Shown: piece after piece, positions 15,565-18,859 of the stretch | How the letters are laid out: each line of letters opens with the position of its first letter | Position numbering within the stretch: position 1 is the stretch's first letter | Source of the DNA: an uncultured Flavobacterium sp. | Lineage (GTDB): Bacteria; Bacteroidota; Bacteroidia; Flavobacteriales; Flavobacteriaceae | NCBI RefSeq assembly: GCF_946479975.1 | Contig: NZ_CAMLIX010000081.1 | Span: forward strand, 1-18,859 | Length of the DNA: 18,859 nucleotides | Direction: 5' to 3' | Position numbers and translations under genes: made by a program | Notes under the pieces: generated by a model | Database searches by the model: none | The model's input: the letters and a program-made list of their open reading frames with translations, nothing else | What the model was told of the DNA's origin: nothing

Positions 15565-15598
15565 AATCCATTCTGCTAAAACAGAATGGATTTTTTTT
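15565..15598 (+). terminator. Rho-independent terminator of the nuo operon
   Basis: AATCCATTCTG (15565-15575) and CAGAATGGATT (15582-15592) form a perfect 11-bp stem with a 6-nt loop, and the T-run continues to 15598. It lies 22 bp after nuoN and defines the operon end. Confidence 0.92.
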
Positions 15599-15677
15599 GT
15601 CCAATTCTAAACTGATTTCTAAACAAAATCACTTGTTAAAATTTTAACGGAAATAATCGAAGCTCAAAAAATCTCCA

Positions 15678-15685
15678 TATATTTG
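15678..15685 (+). promoter_or_regulatory. -7 promoter element of the BI-1-like gene
   Basis: TATATTTG is an exact TAnnTTTG match. I find no TTG at the expected 17-23 bp upstream, so the -33 part is weak. Transcription would start near 15691 and give a leader of under 20 nt before the ATG at 15709. Together with the upstream terminator it makes the next gene a separate unit. Confidence 0.55.
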
Positions 15686-15708
15686 GGTTCAATTAAATGT
15701 ATTAAATC

Positions 15709-16482
15709 ATGAACTTTAATTCAAAAAATCCGTTTTTAAACAGTAAGCGTTTTTCATCTAATGATGAATCAAGAACTCAAGTACACCAAGCTCAGATTAT
15801 TGACTATAATCAGGAAATGACGGTATCTGGGACAATCAACAAAACAGCAATCTTATTTTTTATTTTATGCGGTGCTGCTATGGTAACATGGTGGATGGCT
15901 TTTAACGGAATGAACCCAATGCTTCCAACTATTGGTGGTGCAATTGTAGGTTTTATTTTGGTACTAGTTTCTGCATTTAAACCTCAGTTATCTCCTTACC
16001 TAGCTCCAGGATATGCGCTATTTGAAGGATTATTTATTGGAGGAATATCTGCAATTTTCGAACTAAAATTTCCGGGAATTGTAATCAATGCTGTTGGAGC
16101 AACTTTGGTTACTTTCTTAGTTTGCTTAGGTTTATATAAATTCAGAATTGTTAAAGTTACAGAGCAATTCAAATCTGTTGTTGTTGCTGCAACATTAGCA
16201 ATTGCAACATACTATTTAATCTCTTGGATTGTTTCTATGTTTGCTTCAAGCTATGTTCCTGTTCACTACGGAAATTCTATGATGAGTATTGGTATCAGTA
16301 TTTTTGTTATTATTATAGCTGCTCTTAACCTTTTCTTAGATTTCGATTTAATTGAAAAAGGAGCAAGCGAAAAAATGCCAAAATATATGGAATGGTATGG
16401 AGCAATGGGATTAATGGTTACATTAGTTTGGCTATATATCGAATTCTTAAGACTTTTATCAAAACTTTCTAGTAAAGACTAA
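15709..16482 (+). CDS. BI-1/YccA family membrane protein
   Basis: This is a Bax-inhibitor-1-like integral membrane protein (TMBIM/YccA superfamily). It has 257 residues: a polar N-terminal 40 residues, then seven hydrophobic helices at about 46-64, 71-91, 100-118, 124-144, 155-178, 190-213 and 229-249. LFLDFDLIEKG (208-218) has the aspartates D211 and D213 in the region of the pH-sensing di-aspartyl pair of Bacillus YetJ, a calcium-leak channel. MEWYGAMGLMVTLVWLYIEFLRLLSKL (227-253) is the family's C-terminal signature, with a basic tail. In bacteria, members are linked to calcium leak (YetJ) or to modulation of the FtsH protease (YccA); which applies here cannot be told. It is monocistronic, between two terminators, and there is no sign that it belongs functionally to the nuo operon. 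Confidence 0.88.
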   Translation: MNFNSKNPFLNSKRFSSNDESRTQVHQAQIIDYNQEMTVSGTINKTAILFFILCGAAMVTWWMAFNGMNPMLPTIGGAIVGFILVLVSAFKPQLSPYLAPGYALFEGLFIGGISAIFELKFPGIVINAVGATLVTFLVCLGLYKFRIVKVTEQFKSVVVAATLAIATYYLISWIVSMFASSYVPVHYGNSMMSIGISIFVIIIAALNLFLDFDLIEKGASEKMPKYMEWYGAMGLMVTLVWLYIEFLRLLSKLSSKD

Positions 16483-16502
16483 AAAGTCTCTTTTAATAAT
16501 CC

Positions 16503-16538
16503 AAAAGCCTTTTTGAGTAAAATCAAAAAGGCTTTTTT
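16503..16538 (+). terminator. Rho-independent terminator after the BI-1-like gene
   Basis: AAAAGCCTTTTTGA (16503-16516) and TCAAAAAGGCTTTT (16523-16536) form a perfect 14-bp stem with a 6-nt loop, with T to 16538. The A- and T-rich ends mean it could also work on the opposite strand. Confidence 0.92.
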
Positions 16539-16659
16539 ATGTTTAAAGGTTACTTTTTAATCTATAATTGTAAAATCAAATTTTTAAACTTTTAAGAATA
16601 ATCTGTTATTCAGAATTCAAAAAGAATCCATTTCTTACAAAAAATTAAAATGTAATTTA

Positions 16660-16679
16660 TGTAATTAAAAAAAATTACA
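16660..16679. promoter_or_regulatory. Wide-spaced dyad TGTAATT-N6-AATTACA
   Basis: The perfect 7-bp arms are at 16660-16666 and 16673-16679, separated by six A. Another TGTAATT lies at 16651-16657. The arms use the same half-site word as the dyads nearer the gene but with a wider gap, so it may be a decoy of AT-rich DNA or a related site. Confidence 0.3.
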
Positions 16680-16760
16680 AATCTTTCATTTTGCACCTAC
16701 TTAAATCTCAAAATTATCAAAAGCTAGGAAAATACGGCTTTCCTCAATCTTGATTTGAAG

Positions 16761-16774
16761 TGCAATAAATTACA
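16761..16774. promoter_or_regulatory. Candidate operator 1 (TGYAATNNRTTRCA)
   Basis: TGCAATAAATTACA fits the 14-bp form TGYAATNNRTTRCA. The half-sites match at five of six positions by strict complementarity (one C/A mismatch). It lies 200 bp before the pectate lyase ATG and 19 bp (start to start) from a second copy. Confidence 0.45.
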
Positions 16775-16779
16775 ATTCG

Positions 16780-16793
16780 TGCAATTAGTTGCA
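16780..16793. promoter_or_regulatory. Candidate operator 2 (TGYAATNNRTTRCA)
   Basis: TGCAATTAGTTGCA has perfect 5-bp arms TGCAA and TTGCA. With operator 1 it forms a close pair, start to start 19 bp, nearly two helical turns, which would put both sites on roughly the same face of the DNA. Confidence 0.45.
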
Positions 16794-16881
16794 TTTTTAA
16801 CATTTTAAAAGCCAAAAAAATAAAGTATTTTATTTTTTATAGTAAAAAAATTACGGTATTAAAAATTAATATATAATTTCG

Positions 16882-16895
16882 TGTAATCGATTACA
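16882..16895. promoter_or_regulatory. Candidate LacI-type operator at the transcription start
   Basis: TGTAATCGATTACA is a perfect 14-bp palindrome with a central CG, which is the form of LacI/GalR-family operators. It lies directly downstream of the best -7 candidate (16874-16881), about 67 bp before the pectate lyase ATG, where a bound repressor would cover the start of transcription. That a LacI-family protein binds here is inference; no regulator gene is in the window. Confidence 0.55.
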
Positions 16896-16961
16896 ATCAA
16901 CCACGTTGGAATTGAAAAGTAAAACCACTTACTTATTTATTAACTATCTAAAACAAACACT

Positions 16962-18859
16962 ATGAAAAAAAACCTACTTTTTGTGGCTGTCTTTCTTATG
17001 ACAGCTCAGTTATGGGCACAAACTATCAATGAAGCTTCTGGGTGGCTAGAATCTGCATTTGTAAAATGGCAGCCAGTTACTGGTGCCCAAACCTATAATG
17101 TTTACTATACCGGAAACGGATTTACAGACAAAAAAATAGACGATCAGCTTATTAGAAGTTATGGTTCTTATTTGCGCGCAGATATTCCAGGTCTTAAAGC
17201 TGGAACTTACACGGTCAAAGTAAAACCTGTTATAAATGGCGCTGAAGGAACAGGAACTACAACAGGAAACTTAACTGTAACAGCACATGACAGAAATGGA
17301 TTTGCTTTTGATGGCGGTCGCGTTCCTGGTGGATATAAAGCAGATGGAACTCCAAAAGATAATGCGGTAATTCTTTACATTACCCAAAATACGAAAAACA
17401 CAATTTCAATGAATATCACTGGAGCTAGTGCAAATCCTTGTATTGGTTTACAGAATATTCTTTATGCGATTAAAAAAGGAAAAGACACTCGTCCTTTTAT
17501 TATTCGTCTAATCGGGAATATTACCGACATGTCAGTGATGGAAGGTGGCGATGTTGTAATTGAAAACGCTAACAATGCTTCTAGTTATGTTACGATTGAA
17601 GGTGTTGGAGATGATGCTGTTGCAAACGGATGGGGAGTTAGATTAAAATCGGCTTCAAACATTGAAGTAAGCAATCTTGGATTTATGAATTGCGACAGTA
17701 CCGCAGGCGACAACGTAGGAATGCAGCAGGACAATGATCACGTTTGGGTTCATAACTGCGACTTATATTATGGAAATGCGGGAAGCGATGCCGACCAAAT
17801 AAAAGGCGACGGAGCATTAGACAATAAAACTTCGACTTACATTACCTTATCGTACAACCACTTTTGGGATAATGGAAAAGCTAGTCTTCTAGGTTTGAGC
17901 GAAGGAACAACTTCTGGACTCTATATAACGTATCATCACAACTGGTTTGACCATTCAGATTCTCGTCATCCACGTGTACGCTATTATTCAGCACATATCT
18001 ACAACAATTATTATGATGGAGTTTCTAAATATGGCGCAGGATCCACTCTAGGTTCGTCACTTTTTGTTGAAGGCAATTACTATAGAAACAGTAAGCATCC
18101 AATGTTAACTTCACTTCAAGGTTCTGATATTTGGGACGAAGCCGGCCAAGTAAATAATGCAGGAACAATGGGAACATTCTCTGGTGAAGCTGGAGGAAGT
18201 ATAAAAGCTTATAACAATACTTTTGACGCGTCTAACGGAACAAACAACATGCGTTTTGTGGCTTATAATGATCCAAATCCGTTATACAATATCTCAGGAA
18301 AAATTAGTTCTACGACAGATTTCGATGCTTATGTAGCGTCTACAAGAGGCGAAGTTGTGAGCAGTGCTGTAAAATCTAAATCGGGTGCAAATACCTATAA
18401 TAACTTTGATACAGATGCTAATTTGTATGTGAAAAACTTAGTTATTGATACTCCTGCAGCTGCAAAAACAAAAACTACTCAATATGCAGGAAGAGTTTCT
18501 GGAGGAGATTTGAAATGGACTTTCAACAACGCTACAGATGATACTTCTTCTTTGGTTATTACAGCATTAAAAACGGCACTTACAAATTACACTGGAACAT
18601 TAGTTGCTGTACAAGGTGAAGGAAATCCTCCAGCTGGAACGCAATCTTTAACTTTGACCTCTTCTTCAAATAACAATCAAACTGTTGTAAGTGGCACAGC
18701 AATCTCTTCAATTGTATTTACTTGGGGTGGAGATGCAACTGATGCAACAGTAACTGGAATACCAGCATCTGGATTAACTTTTGTAAAAAATACTTCAACA
18801 AAAACGATAACTCTGAAGAGAGAGGTAAAGGCAAAAATAGAAGAAATCGGTGGTAAAAG
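16962..18859 (+). CDS. Secreted pectate lyase, polysaccharide lyase family 1 (3' end outside window)
   Basis: The enzyme probably cleaves homogalacturonan (pectate) by beta-elimination outside the cell, using calcium. The frame is open for 632 codons to the window edge. A signal peptide (MKKNLLFVAVFLMTAQLWAQ, cut near residue 20) is followed by a fibronectin-III-like domain (about 25-105) and the parallel beta-helix PL1 domain (about 110-500). Visible PL1 marks are DNDHVWVHNCDLYY (257-270), DADQIKGDG (276-284), YNHFWDNGKASLLG (298-311) with K306, YHHNWFDHSDSRHPRVR (324-340) with R335 as the likely catalytic arginine and R340, then HIYNNYYDG (345-353). From about 560, a PKD-like repeat module begins (TVVSGTAISSIVFTWGG). 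A type IX secretion C-terminal domain is expected further on but is not in view. The last 14 residues (KREVKAKIEEIGGK) do not look like that module. The gene is alone, with candidate operators upstream. Confidence 0.9.
   Translation, partial: MKKNLLFVAVFLMTAQLWAQTINEASGWLESAFVKWQPVTGAQTYNVYYTGNGFTDKKIDDQLIRSYGSYLRADIPGLKAGTYTVKVKPVINGAEGTGTTTGNLTVTAHDRNGFAFDGGRVPGGYKADGTPKDNAVILYITQNTKNTISMNITGASANPCIGLQNILYAIKKGKDTRPFIIRLIGNITDMSVMEGGDVVIENANNASSYVTIEGVGDDAVANGWGVRLKSASNIEVSNLGFMNCDSTAGDNVGMQQDNDHVWVHNCDLYYGNAGSDADQIKGDGALDNKTSTYITLSYNHFWDNGKASLLGLSEGTTSGLYITYHHNWFDHSDSRHPRVRYYSAHIYNNYYDGVSKYGAGSTLGSSLFVEGNYYRNSKHPMLTSLQGSDIWDEAGQVNNAGTMGTFSGEAGGSIKAYNNTFDASNGTNNMRFVAYNDPNPLYNISGKISSTTDFDAYVASTRGEVVSSAVKSKSGANTYNNFDTDANLYVKNLVIDTPAAAKTKTTQYAGRVSGGDLKWTFNNATDDTSSLVITALKTALTNYTGTLVAVQGEGNPPAGTQSLTLTSSSNNNQTVVSGTAISSIVFTWGGDATDATVTGIPASGLTFVKNTSTKTITLKREVKAKIEEIGGK

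Larger units (their letters stand above)
16539..16961 (+). promoter_or_regulatory. Gene-free regulatory region of the pectate lyase gene
   Basis: These 423 bp hold no supported ORF. They contain several dyads listed separately, plus an AT-only hairpin of AAAAAATAAA (16815-16824) with TTTATTTTTT (16829-16838), whose role is unclear. The best -7 candidate is TAATTTCG (16874-16881), one mismatch from TAnnTTTG, with no TTG at the right distance. This suggests an activator-dependent or weak promoter. The leader would be about 75 nt. The long spacer between a terminator and a secreted plant-polymer enzyme fits a regulated gene. Confidence 0.5.

Noticed and set aside
15544..16482. BI-1-like gene as a fifteenth member of the nuo operon
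   Set aside because: A strong terminator separates it from nuoN and it has its own TAnnTTTG element, so it is a neighbour rather than an operon member.
16539..16961. CRISPR-like or tandem array from the repeated TGTAATT/ATTACAA words
   Set aside because: The words are short, irregularly spaced and arranged as dyads; there are no spacers of constant length.

Overview
The window looks like chromosomal DNA of a Flavobacteriaceae bacterium, most likely a Flavobacterium. It is AT-rich. It has three exact copies of the Bacteroidetes -7 promoter element TAnnTTTG and A-rich gene starts without clear Shine-Dalgarno sites. It carries flavobacterial-type intergenic repeats, a folded RNA element of a flavobacterial kind, and a secreted pectate lyase. 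Every gene found lies on the + strand.

Layout. (1) Positions 1-1224 hold the 3' part of aspS (bacterial aspartyl-tRNA synthetase), closed by a hairpin terminator. (2) 1533-1727 is a single cold-shock-domain gene with its own promoter and a strong terminator. (3) 1970-15543 is one long operon with all 14 subunits of respiratory complex I in the order nuoA-B-C-D-E-F-G-H-I-J-K-L-M-N. A well-formed promoter (TTG-N20-TAnnTTTG) lies in front and a terminator lies behind. NuoB, C, D, E, F, G and I form the hydrophilic arm (NADH, FMN, FeS chain, quinone site). NuoA, H, J, K, L, M and N form the membrane arm (quinone channel and proton pumping). (4) 15709-16482 encodes a BI-1/YccA-like seven-helix membrane protein with its own promoter element and terminator. 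(5) 16539-16961 is a gene-free regulatory region with several dyad sites. It leads into a secreted family 1 pectate lyase (16962 to the window end) that is cut by the window edge.

The core is a standard complex I locus, and I do not see a wholly new system. Several details deserve a second look. NuoG is only 343 residues, lacks the large molybdopterin-oxidoreductase-like domain, and has a rearranged N7-cluster cysteine pattern. The four widest gaps inside the operon (before nuoB, nuoE, nuoG and nuoI) are the four that hold long inverted repeats or a structured RNA element, while the other junctions are tight. Three of these repeats end a few bases before the next start codon. The pectate lyase is preceded by three 14-bp dyads matching TGYAATNNRTTRCA, one of which sits where a repressor could cover the start of transcription. 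The last roughly 45 bp of the window read unlike the preceding domain.
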